DNA of 64,000 bases from Bacillota bacterium (GTDB lineage Bacteria; Bacillota; Clostridia; Lachnospirales; Lachnospiraceae), in NCBI GenBank assembly GCA_023457255.1, contig JAEWMB010000024.1, positions 1-64,000 of the forward strand, written 5' to 3'. Of this stretch, positions 8,341 to 17,800 are shown piece after piece. The notes beneath the pieces were generated by a model, which was not told the DNA's origin, did not search any database, and saw only the letters and a list, made by a program, of their open reading frames with translations. The translations under genes were made by a program, and so were the position numbers. Each line of letters begins with the position of its first letter. Within the stretch, counting starts at the first letter, position 1.

Positions 8341-8475
8341 TTATATATCATCCATTGTGTTTGACCGTTCCATTAGCTCCTCTCTGTTCCAAAGAATATT
8401 ATCTCGTTTTCTATGATATTTAAGGTATCGATATATATTATCAATTAATTAAGATAATTCGTCTATTTTATTCAT
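8341..8475 (-). pseudogene. Possible degraded small gene before the terminator
   Basis: Minus-strand reading from the ATG at 8475 gives MNKIDELS, an in-frame TAA, then LIDNIYRYLKYHRKRDNILW, NREELMERSNTMDDI and a TAA at 8341-8343. The second part reads like real coding sequence and a terminator follows 39 bp later. It may be the tail of a small inactivated gene. No family recognised. Confidence 0.25.
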
Positions 8476-8620
8476 ATTGCTTGTTGATGCAAAGCTTTAC
8501 TGTTAATCGATCAACACTCAAAGAGACAAAAACACTTTCTTATTCAACGAGGCTTGAAAATCTATCACTGCAATAAATATTGAGCAGATTACTTCCAACT
8601 TTTTTATGCTTTGATAATTA

Positions 8621-9330
8621 ACTAGGTATGCTTTCCAGATGGAGCGGCGCGGTATCCGCACCGAGCGCGGCAATATCAATCGGGAGATTGAAGTTTCAAA
8701 TCAGAAATTGCGGCAACTTAAAGCGCGTATTTCCAAACTGCAAAATTGGTTGAAAGAAGAAGACGGGAACAACGAGCCGCCTACACTTGCAGATGTGATA
8801 CAAGGCATATTGTCGCGGCGGGAGCAGACGGGCAAATCAGACCATTATCAAGCTATCGGTAATCTGGAAGCCGCCGCGCATATGCTCAATTTCCTGCAAC
8901 AAAATCATATCATGGACAGGCGGGGCTTGATGAAAAGTTTGAGTCTATGATTAGGGAGCAGATGGACATTCGGGATAAGCTGAAACCCATTGAACGGCGC
9001 TTACCTGTTTTGAAAAAGCATATTGAGCAAGCCGATATTTACCTCAAACTAAAGGGTAAAAAATCGTTGTCCGAAGCGGAGCAAATCTTGTTTACGGCGG
9101 CGCAAAATTACCTGAAAGGCGTGATGAACGGCAAGACCACCCTGCCGACAAAGGCATGGAAAACGGAATATGCCAAGTTGACCGCCGAGCGGAACGGCCT
9201 AAATCAAAGGTATATCGCGCTCAAAGACGAGGTAAAAGAAGCCGAGCAAATCCGCAAAAGCGTTTACAGTATTTTGCGGCAGGAACAGCGGGAGCAGCAG
9301 CCGCGCAGGGCGCAGGATATGGAGAGGTAA
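8621..9330 (+). pseudogene. MobA/MobL-type relaxase, C-terminal remnant with frameshift
   Basis: A plus-strand fragment in two frames. The first (AFQMERRGIRTERGNINREI ... MDRRGL) shifts near 8930, where a base appears lost in GGGGCTTGATGAAAAG. The second continues FESMIREQMDIRDKLKPIER and runs to a stop at 9328-9330. The MERRGI-TERG-INR motif and the long helical tail are typical of the C-terminal part of MobA/MobL relaxases on clostridial mobilizable elements. The nickase N-terminus is absent: the frame is closed by a TAA just upstream (8615-8617), where composition becomes AT-rich. It is therefore non-functional debris marking a former mobilisation module. Confidence 0.7.
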
Positions 9331-9336
9331 TACTGC

Positions 9337-11355
9337 TCAGTCATTTCCCGAATTAGTCTCCGGTCTTGTTCGGTCAATGCCGATGGCGGTTAGCTCGCCG
9401 CCCACAATAGCCAATTCTCCTGTCGCAAGCGTGTCACTTTGAGGGTCAGGGTACTTTGTCTGTTTTACCATTAGTCGTCCGTTATCAAGATAGAGCGCGT
9501 AATCATAATACATACGGTCGTTTAGGTCATAGACATTTCCCGTCGCATAATCGAAGACAGTTATGCGCTCATCGATGATACCGGAACCAAGGCTTACCGT
9601 CGCGCATAATTCGGGTAGCCCGTCGCCAGTAATATCCGCAAGATAGACATTCCAAATAGGCATCCCGCTAAAGAGTGTTTTTTCGCCGTCTGCATCGATG
9701 GCTTTCACTTCGTATGGGGTCCATTGAAACACGGTGTCCGGGTACTCCGGCAATTCTAATTCCAAGCTGCGCCCCCAAGGCATTTGCTCGTCAAAGTAGT
9801 AATTAAACCATTTGCGCGGCTCGTATGAGTCGGTATTCGGCGCAGACACATACCGCGCTCCTTCGGCTGCGAACAGCGGCACAGTTGCCGACTGGAATAC
9901 CAATGTGTTATCATCAGCAACCGTAAATCTCGCTATAACTTCACCGTTTTTGACACCAAAAGCATTTTCTGATTCTTCCGTTTCAATACTCGAGTAAATC
10001 AACAATTCATCGTCTGCAAAGGCGTAAGTGCAATTCGGCAGCATATAACTGCTAATTAGCGGCGTCGCAAGCCTGGCGGTGCCGTCGCCATACAGCGTCA
10101 CGGACAGCATACGCTCCGCCCTTTGTTTCTCGGTTGCGTTTTCAAGAACATACTGTTGTAAGGGCTTCTCGGGCAGATGAACGCTCATTACCCGCCATAC
10201 ATCCTCACTCTCGACCGCCAGTAAATAGTTGCGGTCATACCCCTTTAGTTCATAAATGTGCCAAGTGCTGTACTCATCTGTGGCGTACCCAATTTCCATG
10301 CCCCGCTCGGTGCGGTTCATCGATGTTGCGTAATAGACGGTATCGTCCCAAATAAGCTTCATATCTTTGAGAAAGAAAGCTGGATTTTCTTCATAAACCA
10401 TTTTCATTTCAATGAGCGGCGCATTGACAATCCGATTCACCGCAAATCCAATGCTCAACACAGCAACTAACGCCACCGCAGCCACGATAATCACCTGCGA
10501 CGTTTTTTTGAAGTTCAGCACGTTTTTTATTCTCCCTTTCACGCCGCCCTCGCCAAAGGCAAGAGGACTGCCGCCGATGATACGCCGTTCCGTCGCCAGA
10601 GATAAAAGCGACAGAGAATAATCCTTTTTTGTTTCTTCACCCATTTCTTTCAACACGCACTCATCGCAGGACAGTTCCATATCTACGCCCATCAGCAGAA
10701 ACGCCGCCCAAACCAACGGATTAAACCAATGCAGGCACAAAATGAAATACGCCGCGAATTTTACGATGTGGTCACGCCGCCGGATATGCGTTTGCTCGTG
10801 CAGAAGAATATAGCTTCTTTCCTGCACGGATAAGCCAATGGGCAGATAGATTTTCGGTTTGAAAACGCCCAACACAAAAGGCGATTTAATATTTTCCGCT
10901 TCGTAGATATTTGCTTCGATGTGAGCCGCTTCCCTCATTTTTCGTTTGAGGATAACAAAAGACACTACACCGTAAATAAGCATTAAGGCAACGCCGATAA
11001 GCCAAACAAACGAGCCGATTGTTGTCCAAATCTGTAACGGATTTACGCTTGCAGTCGGCGTGGCGGCGGGAAGAATACTGCTGACAGCGTTATTTACAAA
11101 AGGTATGCCGCTGTCAATGCGCGGTACTTGTTGCATAGCTATATCTGACGGTATCGTCTGTGCTTTGAACGGTATCAAACTGAAAACGCTCTCAATTGAA
11201 AACGGGAACACAAGCCTTAACCCCGCTACTGCCCACAGGCAATAGGAGATTATTTTCGGCGCTTTTTTAAGCGGCAGACGGGCAAGGCATATCGCCACGA
11301 TAACAAACGCCCCGGTCAAGCTCATGTTTAGGATTGTAAGGAACAGTTTATCCAT
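9337..11355 (-). CDS. blaR1: BlaR1/MecR1-like M56 membrane metalloprotease sensor
   Basis: A 672-aa membrane protein. There are three N-terminal hydrophobic segments within about residues 1-135. A cytoplasmic zinc metalloprotease domain follows with HEQTH (in LLHEQTHIRRRDH) and the ELSCDECVL motif, then another transmembrane segment near residue 290. The family cleaves a BlaI-type repressor when an extracellular signal is sensed. Unlike classical BlaR1, the ~370-residue C-terminal extracellular part shows no penicillin-binding SxxK/SxN motifs. It ends in a region with DITGDGLPEL, resembling an FG-GAP-type calcium loop. It overlaps blaI by 8 bp. The signal is therefore probably not a simple beta-lactam, and no beta-lactamase gene is adjacent. 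Confidence 0.85.
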   Translation of the reverse strand: MDKLFLTILNMSLTGAFVIVAICLARLPLKKAPKIISYCLWAVAGLRLVFPFSIESVFSLIPFKAQTIPSDIAMQQVPRIDSGIPFVNNAVSSILPAATPTASVNPLQIWTTIGSFVWLIGVALMLIYGVVSFVILKRKMREAAHIEANIYEAENIKSPFVLGVFKPKIYLPIGLSVQERSYILLHEQTHIRRRDHIVKFAAYFILCLHWFNPLVWAAFLLMGVDMELSCDECVLKEMGEETKKDYSLSLLSLATERRIIGGSPLAFGEGGVKGRIKNVLNFKKTSQVIIVAAVALVAVLSIGFAVNRIVNAPLIEMKMVYEENPAFFLKDMKLIWDDTVYYATSMNRTERGMEIGYATDEYSTWHIYELKGYDRNYLLAVESEDVWRVMSVHLPEKPLQQYVLENATEKQRAERMLSVTLYGDGTARLATPLISSYMLPNCTYAFADDELLIYSSIETEESENAFGVKNGEVIARFTVADDNTLVFQSATVPLFAAEGARYVSAPNTDSYEPRKWFNYYFDEQMPWGRSLELELPEYPDTVFQWTPYEVKAIDADGEKTLFSGMPIWNVYLADITGDGLPELCATVSLGSGIIDERITVFDYATGNVYDLNDRMYYDYALYLDNGRLMVKQTKYPDPQSDTLATGELAIVGGELTAIGIDRTRPETNSGND

Positions 11356-11725
11356 TATTACCGCCCCCCTCGTGTTCTTCTATCAGACGTTTTAATTCTG
11401 CCACTTGTTCCGGCGTTAGTTTCTTGCCGCCGAAAAATGAAGTAATGAATTTCGGCAACGACCCGCCGAAAGTATCTTCTACATAGCGGCGGCTTTGGCG
11501 GGCAATTTGTTCATCGTGGGTAAGCACAACCGATACATTTGCGTTTTCGTTTTTGAATACGCCCTTGTCGCAAAGTTTCTTTAACACCGTGTAAGTCGTT
11601 GATTTTTTCCAATCCATTTCACGTTCCGCAAGCGCGACCAAATCCGGCGAGGCCAGCGGCGCGGCCCGCCAAATCAAAGCCGCGAGTTTTTCTTCTGCGG
11701 CAGTAAGCGTTATATCCTTAATCAT
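11348..11725 (-). CDS. blaI: BlaI/MecI/CopY-family transcriptional repressor
   Basis: A 125-aa winged-helix repressor: MIKDITLTAAEEKLAALIWR, then the recognition-helix region KKSTTYTVLKKLCDKGV (compare WTVKTLLNRLVKKG in BlaI) and the C-terminal dimerisation part. The family represses its own operon until cleaved by the partner protease. It overlaps the downstream blaR1 gene. A dyad with AGTCTA half-sites lies 26 bp upstream of the start and should be its operator. Confidence 0.88.
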   Translation of the reverse strand: MIKDITLTAAEEKLAALIWRAAPLASPDLVALAEREMDWKKSTTYTVLKKLCDKGVFKNENANVSVVLTHDEQIARQSRRYVEDTFGGSLPKFITSFFGGKKLTPEQVAELKRLIEEHEGGGNNG

Positions 11726-11750
11726 AGCATTTTCTCCAATCTAAACTCAT

Positions 11751-11768
11751 TAGACTGATTATAGTCTA
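11751..11768. promoter_or_regulatory. Probable BlaI operator
   Basis: TAGACT (11751-11756) and AGTCTA (11763-11768) form a 6+6+6 dyad, with a further GTCTAAT half-site (read on the minus strand) at about 11774-11780. On the minus strand the dyad contains TATAAT, a good -10 element. Repressor binding would therefore block the blaI-blaR1 promoter. Confidence 0.6.
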
Positions 11769-11790
11769 TCATAATTAGACCGGATTTGCA

Positions 11791-12175
11791 AGAAGGATTT
11801 TGATATTGATAAAAAATTGCCCAAACTCCTGACATAAATTAAAAGAAAGATAATTTATTTGTGGAAGAAATTATTGTCGCAGTAATTGTCTACAAATCTG
11901 TCATTTATTTTTAATGTTTTAAATTACATTTTCCACTTTCTAGGACGTAAAAAAGAGACACTCTTTGAGTGTCCCTAAAAGTATACTATTTCAATCCATA
12001 AATGTTGGCTAAATTCCAAGACCAATCTTGAATCTGAATATGATTATTTTATCTTTCCATTATAAAAGGCAGCCTCCTAACATGGTTTTATATACGCACA
12101 TAAAATTCGTGCTCGTTTAATTCCTTTACCTAATAAAAAATATTTATGTTGATATATTACTGCAATAACCAATTC
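11791..12175. other. Intergenic region after the PKS operon
   Basis: AT-rich spacer. The only structure seen is the minus-strand terminator at 11949-11977, which would end the long PKS-dinB transcript. No gene is supported. Confidence 0.5.
11949..11977 (-). terminator. Rho-independent terminator of the PKS operon
   Basis: On the minus strand: GGGACACTC (11975-11967), loop AAA, GAGTGTCTC (11963-11955), then TTTTTT. The stem is 9 bp with one G-T pair. It is the first terminator-like structure after the dinB stop at 12176. Confidence 0.8.
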
Positions 12176-13261
12176 TCATTGGGTAAGAAATCCATCAAAC
12201 AAAGACAGATTTTCATAGTGTCCTATCTGATCCTCCAGCTTTGATATCCTGATTCCTAACAATCTTATTTTAGAAGGCAGTTCTCCCTGTGCAATAAGGC
12301 TTTTGCATATACTTATCATGTCTGCCTGTTTAAATATCCCTTTGTCTGCCCCCATCTGCCTTGTAGTTTCTACAAAATCATCACTTTTGATAACGAGCGT
12401 TACAACACTGCCACACTTTTTGTTTTCAACCAGTTTATTTTCAAGATAACTGGCTATCTGCTCAAGCTTTTGGATCACGTTGTCATACTCTGTGCTTAAA
12501 TCCTGTTCAAAGGTGATTTCATGACCGATGGATTTGAATTCCCTGTTACTGACAATGGGTCTGTCATCAATACCTCTGGCACATTGATACAGAATATAAC
12601 CTCTTTTGTTGAAATGTGATATTAATTGTTCGAGCGAAAGTGCTCGAAGGTCTCTGCCATTCTTAATACCGAAATTTTTAAGTGTACTTTCTGTGGCTTT
12701 TCCAACACCATAGAAATCGGAAATAGGTCGACTATCAAGAAAATTCTGTGATTCCTCCCTTCTGATCATATAGATACCATTCGGCTTATTATATTCAGAG
12801 GCTAACTTAGCAAGAAACTTATTATAGGATACTCCTACTGAACAGGTAAGCTTTAATTCCTTCCATATGGTATCTTTTATTTTCAATGCTGTGGAATAAG
12901 CCTCTTCCATTGTTTCGCAGCTTTCACTGACATCAAGATATGCTTCATCTAATGCCTTTGGCTCCATCTGTTCGGTATAGCGAAGAAATATATCCTGAAT
13001 CTGACTGGATACCTCCCTATATTTATCGAATCTAGGTTCGACAAATATACCGTTAGGGCATTTCTGCTTTGCTATCTTAGAGGGCATTGCCGAATGAATT
13101 CCATACTTTCTAGCTTCATAGGAACAGGTTGCAACTACACCTCTCGTTTCAGGACTTCTTGCTACGATTACAGGCTTTCCTTCCAGTTCTTTATTATCCC
13201 TTTTCTCAACAGAGGCAAAAAAGGCATCCATATCGATATGTACGATTCGCCTGTACTGCAT
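12176..13261 (-). CDS. dinB: DNA polymerase IV (Y-family translesion polymerase)
   Basis: A 361-aa Y-family polymerase that copies damaged DNA. The first catalytic motif is HIDMDAFFASVE, the second ALDEAYLDVS. The fingers region, the helix-hairpin-helix (ISDFYGVGKATESTLKNFGI), the little-finger domain and a C-terminal sliding-clamp-binding motif (LSLFDGFL) are all present. GGAGGAATTATC precedes the ATG. It starts 18 bp after the dehydrogenase gene, and the spacing puts it at the 3' end of the PKS operon, before the terminator at 11949-11977. A DNA-damage polymerase as the last gene of a polyketide operon is unusual. It may be a passenger, or it may protect against a DNA-active product. Confidence 0.92.
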   Translation of the reverse strand: MQYRRIVHIDMDAFFASVEKRDNKELEGKPVIVARSPETRGVVATCSYEARKYGIHSAMPSKIAKQKCPNGIFVEPRFDKYREVSSQIQDIFLRYTEQMEPKALDEAYLDVSESCETMEEAYSTALKIKDTIWKELKLTCSVGVSYNKFLAKLASEYNKPNGIYMIRREESQNFLDSRPISDFYGVGKATESTLKNFGIKNGRDLRALSLEQLISHFNKRGYILYQCARGIDDRPIVSNREFKSIGHEITFEQDLSTEYDNVIQKLEQIASYLENKLVENKKCGSVVTLVIKSDDFVETTRQMGADKGIFKQADMISICKSLIAQGELPSKIRLLGIRISKLEDQIGHYENLSLFDGFLTQ

Positions 13262-13279
13262 GATAATTCCTCCTACTAG

Positions 13280-14146
13280 TTAATATTTATAAAATCCTTC
13301 CCCTGTTTTCATGCCAAGCTTGCCTGCATCAATATAGGTTCTTAAGAATTTCGAATTTTTCTTCAGCTGCTTATCATTTGTTCTTTCTGCCCAATATTCA
13401 TTGACATGATATATGGTATCAAGTCCTATCATATCCATTAAACCGAAGGGGCCTATGGATATCTTTAGTATACCGCGCCATGCCAAATCGATATCTTTGA
13501 TCGTAGATACCTCATTCACCACTAAAGATAAAGCTGCCTTGTTTATTTCTGTCATAATGGAATTGAATACATAATTATGACTTTCTTTTTTCATCATAAT
13601 CGGTATCTGTCCTATCTTTCCAGCAAATTTCTGAAGGGTCTTTATGGTAGATTGGTTAGTTTTTTCGTGAGGCATGAGTTCTACAATTGTAGAACTCCAG
13701 ACATAGGAATGAAAATGAATCGCTGCAAAATTCTCTGGATATCTGATTTTCTCTAAAAACATGGACGGAACAAAGGTTGAGGTATTCGTAGCGACTATCG
13801 CATCAGGTCTGCATACAGCGCTGATTTTCTGAAACGTCTCCTTTTTCACCTCTACCTCTTCCACTACACTTTCAATTATGATATTGGCATCGGCCACCGT
13901 CTTTTCGAGATTTGAAGAAATATGCAGTCTACTCTTAGCAGCAGACTGTTTTTCCTCCTTCCATTTCTTAGAGCTGTTAATTATATCAAAATACTTAAGG
14001 ATTTGCGTATTTGCCCTCTCCTTACTTGCTTCACTTCTTGCATATATCAGTGTTTCATAGCCAAAAAGTGCACATTGAATTGCTATTTGCGTTCCCATAC
14101 TGCCGGAGCCGACGATCGCAATCTTTTTGATTTCATTCCATTCCAT
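13280..14146 (-). CDS. 3-hydroxyacyl-CoA dehydrogenase-like enzyme
   Basis: A 288-aa NAD(P)-dependent dehydrogenase of the 3-hydroxybutyryl-CoA dehydrogenase family. The N-terminal Rossmann motif is IAIVGSGSMGTQIA. The catalytic-region motif AAIHFHSY replaces the usual GMHFFNP, keeping the histidine. The helical C-terminal domain follows, with NYVFNSI, GPFGLMDMIGL and GEGFYKY. It starts 4 bp after the SAP-like gene and has a good RBS (AGGAG). In PKS clusters such enzymes make unusual extender units (FkbK) or reduce acyl intermediates. None of the other methoxymalonyl genes is present, so its substrate here is unknown. The 'HFHSY' variation suggests a substrate other than a simple CoA ester. 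Confidence 0.8.
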   Translation of the reverse strand: MEWNEIKKIAIVGSGSMGTQIAIQCALFGYETLIYARSEASKERANTQILKYFDIINSSKKWKEEKQSAAKSRLHISSNLEKTVADANIIIESVVEEVEVKKETFQKISAVCRPDAIVATNTSTFVPSMFLEKIRYPENFAAIHFHSYVWSSTIVELMPHEKTNQSTIKTLQKFAGKIGQIPIMMKKESHNYVFNSIMTEINKAALSLVVNEVSTIKDIDLAWRGILKISIGPFGLMDMIGLDTIYHVNEYWAERTNDKQLKKNSKFLRTYIDAGKLGMKTGEGFYKY

Positions 14147-14150
14147 TTTA

Positions 14151-14792
14151 CTACTCCTTCATGATTTGTTTGCTTTTCAGGGAATAAAGACTTAGCTCTT
14201 CTTTATGATAAACATTATCTCCCCGCATCGTCTTTTTGACATTCCATGCAGCTACTGCATCCTTAAAGCCTCTATCTTTATTATCTGCGAGATAGTCCTT
14301 AATGAACTGGTTATATTCGCACTGTGGAAGTGCTGGTGTGGTCTTTATTCCTCTTTTCTTCTGGTTATATTCTTTTTTCCATTCGGTTACTATGTCACCA
14401 TAGGTTATTTCTCCAATATGATCACGGATATACTTGTTCAGCCTTACGCTGTAATGGAATCTGGAATCCACTGACTTAAAGAATGCAGTAGTCTCTGGGT
14501 TTCTTTTGAAGCTTGACAAAACTATAGTATCTAACGTTATATTTAAGATATCCTCGTTACTTTGAGCCCTTGCTGTCGCTACACGCTTTCTGACAATTTT
14601 TCTGGTAGTCAGATATTCAACAATCCTTTCATGTATTTCCAATTTCCAACCGTCCGGATTAATTCCTACTTCCCTGCAAAAGCTTACCAGTTCAGATTTT
14701 AGCCAATAATAGTTTAGATAATCATCCAGACTGATATCAGGGCCTAATTTTGGTCTCTCTCCTTCTGTTTTTTTATTACTGCCAGCTGCCAT
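14151..14792 (-). CDS. SAP-like domain protein (DUF6434-like)
   Basis: A 213-aa soluble protein. The N-terminal part RPKLGPDISLDDYLNYYWLK, followed by ELVSFCREVGINPDGWKLEI and HERIVEYLTTRK, resembles a SAP helix-extension-helix, a small fold often used for nucleic-acid binding. The rest (HYSVRLNKYIRDHIGEITYG ... AVAAWNVKK) looks like the conserved domain found after SAP in small Firmicute cytoplasmic proteins. It starts 18 bp after the last synthase with RBS GGAGGAG. No enzymatic motif is seen. It could bind DNA, and it lies next to a DNA polymerase, but a role in polyketide production or immunity is only inference from operon position. Confidence 0.55.
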   Translation of the reverse strand: MAAGSNKKTEGERPKLGPDISLDDYLNYYWLKSELVSFCREVGINPDGWKLEIHERIVEYLTTRKIVRKRVATARAQSNEDILNITLDTIVLSSFKRNPETTAFFKSVDSRFHYSVRLNKYIRDHIGEITYGDIVTEWKKEYNQKKRGIKTTPALPQCEYNQFIKDYLADNKDRGFKDAVAAWNVKKTMRGDNVYHKEELSLYSLKSKQIMKE

Positions 14793-14810
14793 GTAATTTA
14801 GCTCCTCCTG

Positions 14811-17800
14811 TTAATCTAAAAATTTCTGGATTTTTTCATTGAAAGCATCTCCTTCACTGACAAACGGCATATGACCAGAATGTTCAAATACTTCAAAGTC
14901 TGTATTCCTAAATACCTTTGTCAGTAATGCCACCTGTTCCGCTGGATAAGTGATATCCCATTTACCAGCGATAATCAAGGTTGGTATATCGATATACTGT
15001 GAATCCTTTGCTATATTGAATTTAAATAATTCGTCAATGTAATATAAGAGAGCAATGGAATCTACCTGACAATGTGAGCGTTGAATCAATTCCATATATT
15101 TTTGTATCCTCTTTGCCATACCTGTATCTCCACCATATATGTTCATGAACTCCAGTTCGTAGGTTCCAAGTGGATTCTTTGAATAATCTTGCAGATCTTT
15201 TGAATTCACACCTCGAATACTTGCATCCTCTGGGGTCGTACATACTAGACATGCCTTTTTAACAAGCTGTGGATAGCGTGCCATTAACTTCTGCAAGATA
15301 TTACCTGCCATACACCAGCCAATCATATATGCAGATTCTATCTTAAGATACTCCATAAATTCTTTCAAATCCTCAACGATAGTATCAAAGGATAATTTTT
15401 GCCCCTGATAGCTGCTATCCCCATGAGCTGGAAGGGTTGGCAGAATCATTTTATAATGATTATCCAACTTTTCTTTCTGATACTCCCAGATTGTTGGGGT
15501 GAAGGCAAGTGCTGTCAAAATCAACAGCGGTTCACCCTCTCCCTCTATTGTATATTCATAGTAGCTGCCAGACTTTGCAGTAAAACCGTTTCCTTTCGTT
15601 GCTGTCGAATCAGTTGCTTCCTGATCTGCCTGTACCGTGGATTCGTTTTCTCCTTTTTGCTTATTTTCAATTGTATGAATCAAATCCTTTACACATCTGC
15701 TTTGCAGGATTTCCTTCGGCTCAACTTTGCTGCCGTAATAATCGGCTAACTGTGTATAAAGCCTTGCCATAAGAATGGAGTTCATACCATACTCAATAAG
15801 CTCTACATCAAGTTCAATATTACACTTATCGACGCCTAATTCCTTCGCAATCAAACTTAATATCTGGTTTGTAACATCCTCGGTTTCTTCGCTTCCGCTT
15901 ATATGATCACCAATTTTAGTCAAGTCCTTAGCCGCTGTATTCAAAACTGTATCAAAAGCAAAGGAATCCTTCATAAGCAGATAAAGAACTGCGTAGTATT
16001 CCCTAATTGCAGGCAGGCTTCTTATGCATACGGTATCCGGCCCACCATAACAATTATTCTTTCTGCCCTGTATCACTATCTGTATATTGGACATGGCTGC
16101 TGCCTGTTCCCTCGAAATAGTAATAACCTTGACTTGCTTTTCTCTAAGAATTCGTTCCTTTACCCTCCTGATATCCGGTATATCCTCAATCAAATAATAT
16201 TCTAGTGCAATATTATTTTTTTTACAAATCTCAAGAACCAGTTCAGAGACATTCGTCGTAAAGGTATGGTCATCTACAATTTTTATGCTCCCTATAAAGC
16301 TTTCTAATTTCTCTTCGATTTGTCTAGCTGTTAGAGCAAGTAGTAGCTTGTCGAAACGATTTTCGTTTCTAATTACCTCCAAAAGAAGCTCCTCTTTCTC
16401 CTCTAGATACGTAAAGAAGTTTTTCTTCTCTTTTAGGATATCCTCCATATGCTCACTTATACTGCCTAATAAAAGAAGATGGGCACTTAATTCCGGAAAT
16501 ACCCGCATAAGAAATTCAGATCTTCGCTTTGGATTTTCGACTACTGAATGAAAGCTCTCATTCTCTGCTAACTCTGTTTCCTGGTATGTATCCATTTCTA
16601 CTTTTATTATTTGATTCTTTAGAAGTATCTGAATCAGAGTATCAAGTGAGTGATACATCGCTTCACTGCATAAATCCTTTACCTTGTCTGTCTGCTTTAA
16701 GTCTTGTTCCTTTAGATATTTGTATACAATACCGTTCCAAAACGGAGCCAGCGTATCATTTCCTTGTTGTATGGCAGCAAGAATCTTCTGTACATTTTTA
16801 TTGCTGTCAATCCAGCAATGGATCGGTTCAAAGGAATATCCCGTCAGTGGAATTTTCCTGCCATTAACTTGCTCCTGGCTCTCCCACTCTATCTCTTCAC
16901 CTTTTATCCAGCCAATGGCTAACTTTTGTTGTATACTTTCTTCTTTTACCATATCCTTGGTCATAAGATTTGTATAGATATTTTCCGCTTCGAACCTGCC
17001 TTTGATAAGCTCTTCAAGTGCCTTGCATAAGTCTTCCATATCCTTTACGATAATAGCAGCTCGATAAGGGTAAGACGGTCTGTTATATTGCAGTTGATAG
17101 GCTATATCTAGCAGACTGTTATCTGAGAAATACCCTTTACAATCTTTTAATAAATGATCCGCATTTCGCAATACTCCTCTTTGGGTCTTGGAGGAAATAG
17201 GAATTACCACATTGTCATGAAAGCGGTTAGAGGTAACTTTCTTGTTGGTTTGATTGTAAGCTTCCTCTAAAATCATATGAACTCCATATCCACCTGCACC
17301 AAAGGAGCTGATTCCTGCTCTTCTCGGGTAATATTTTGTTTCACCCTCCTCGTAATATGACATCTGCTTCCATTCTTCCTCTTGCGTCTGAATGTGCAAG
17401 CTTGAGCCCTCTAGCTTGATTTTACTGCTAATGCTTCCATTTAACAGGGTAGGTGCAAACCGTTTATGCTTGAATTGCAATAATACCTTTAACAGCTGTC
17501 CAAGACTTGATGCAGCTTCCGCATGTCCAATGTTTGGTTTCACAGAACCGATTGCATGTCGTTCACTGCCTTCAGCGGGAAATACCTGCTTCAGTGCTTC
17601 AACCTCTATGCTGTCACCTGTTTCTGCACCCACTGCCATCGCTTCTATATAGGCTATACTTTCCTTTGGCACAGCTGCATTCTGAATTGCATTTTCTATA
17701 ATTTGTGCCTGCTTTAATGGGTTAGAGGAAAAGTATGCCGTCGTTTTTCCGACATGACCTGCTGCACTTCCCTTAATCACACCATAGACATAATCCCCAT

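Larger units (their letters stand above)
8145..8620. other. Intergenic region between integrase end and GC-rich block
   Basis: AT-rich. It contains a minus-strand terminator (8282-8302) and a short degraded frame just upstream of it (8341-8475). Nothing else was recognised up to the abrupt change in base composition at about 8620. Confidence 0.4.
8621..11790. other. GC-richer block of foreign DNA (relaxase tail plus blaR1-blaI)
   Basis: Codons here end in C or G far more often than in the surrounding AT-rich DNA, and the change is abrupt at both ends (about 8620 and 11790). The block holds a truncated relaxase and an intact blaR1-blaI pair. I could not find terminal repeats or a target duplication. 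It most likely came as a piece of another mobile element that landed in, or recombined with, the PKS island. Confidence 0.6.

Noticed and set aside
9337..11725. Beta-lactam resistance locus
   Set aside because: There is no beta-lactamase or PBP gene next to blaR1-blaI, and the sensor lacks penicillin-binding motifs.
13280..14146. FkbK-type enzyme of methoxymalonyl-ACP synthesis
   Set aside because: No FkbG, FkbH, FkbI or FkbJ homologues in the operon and only a malonyl-type AT, so this pathway is not supported.
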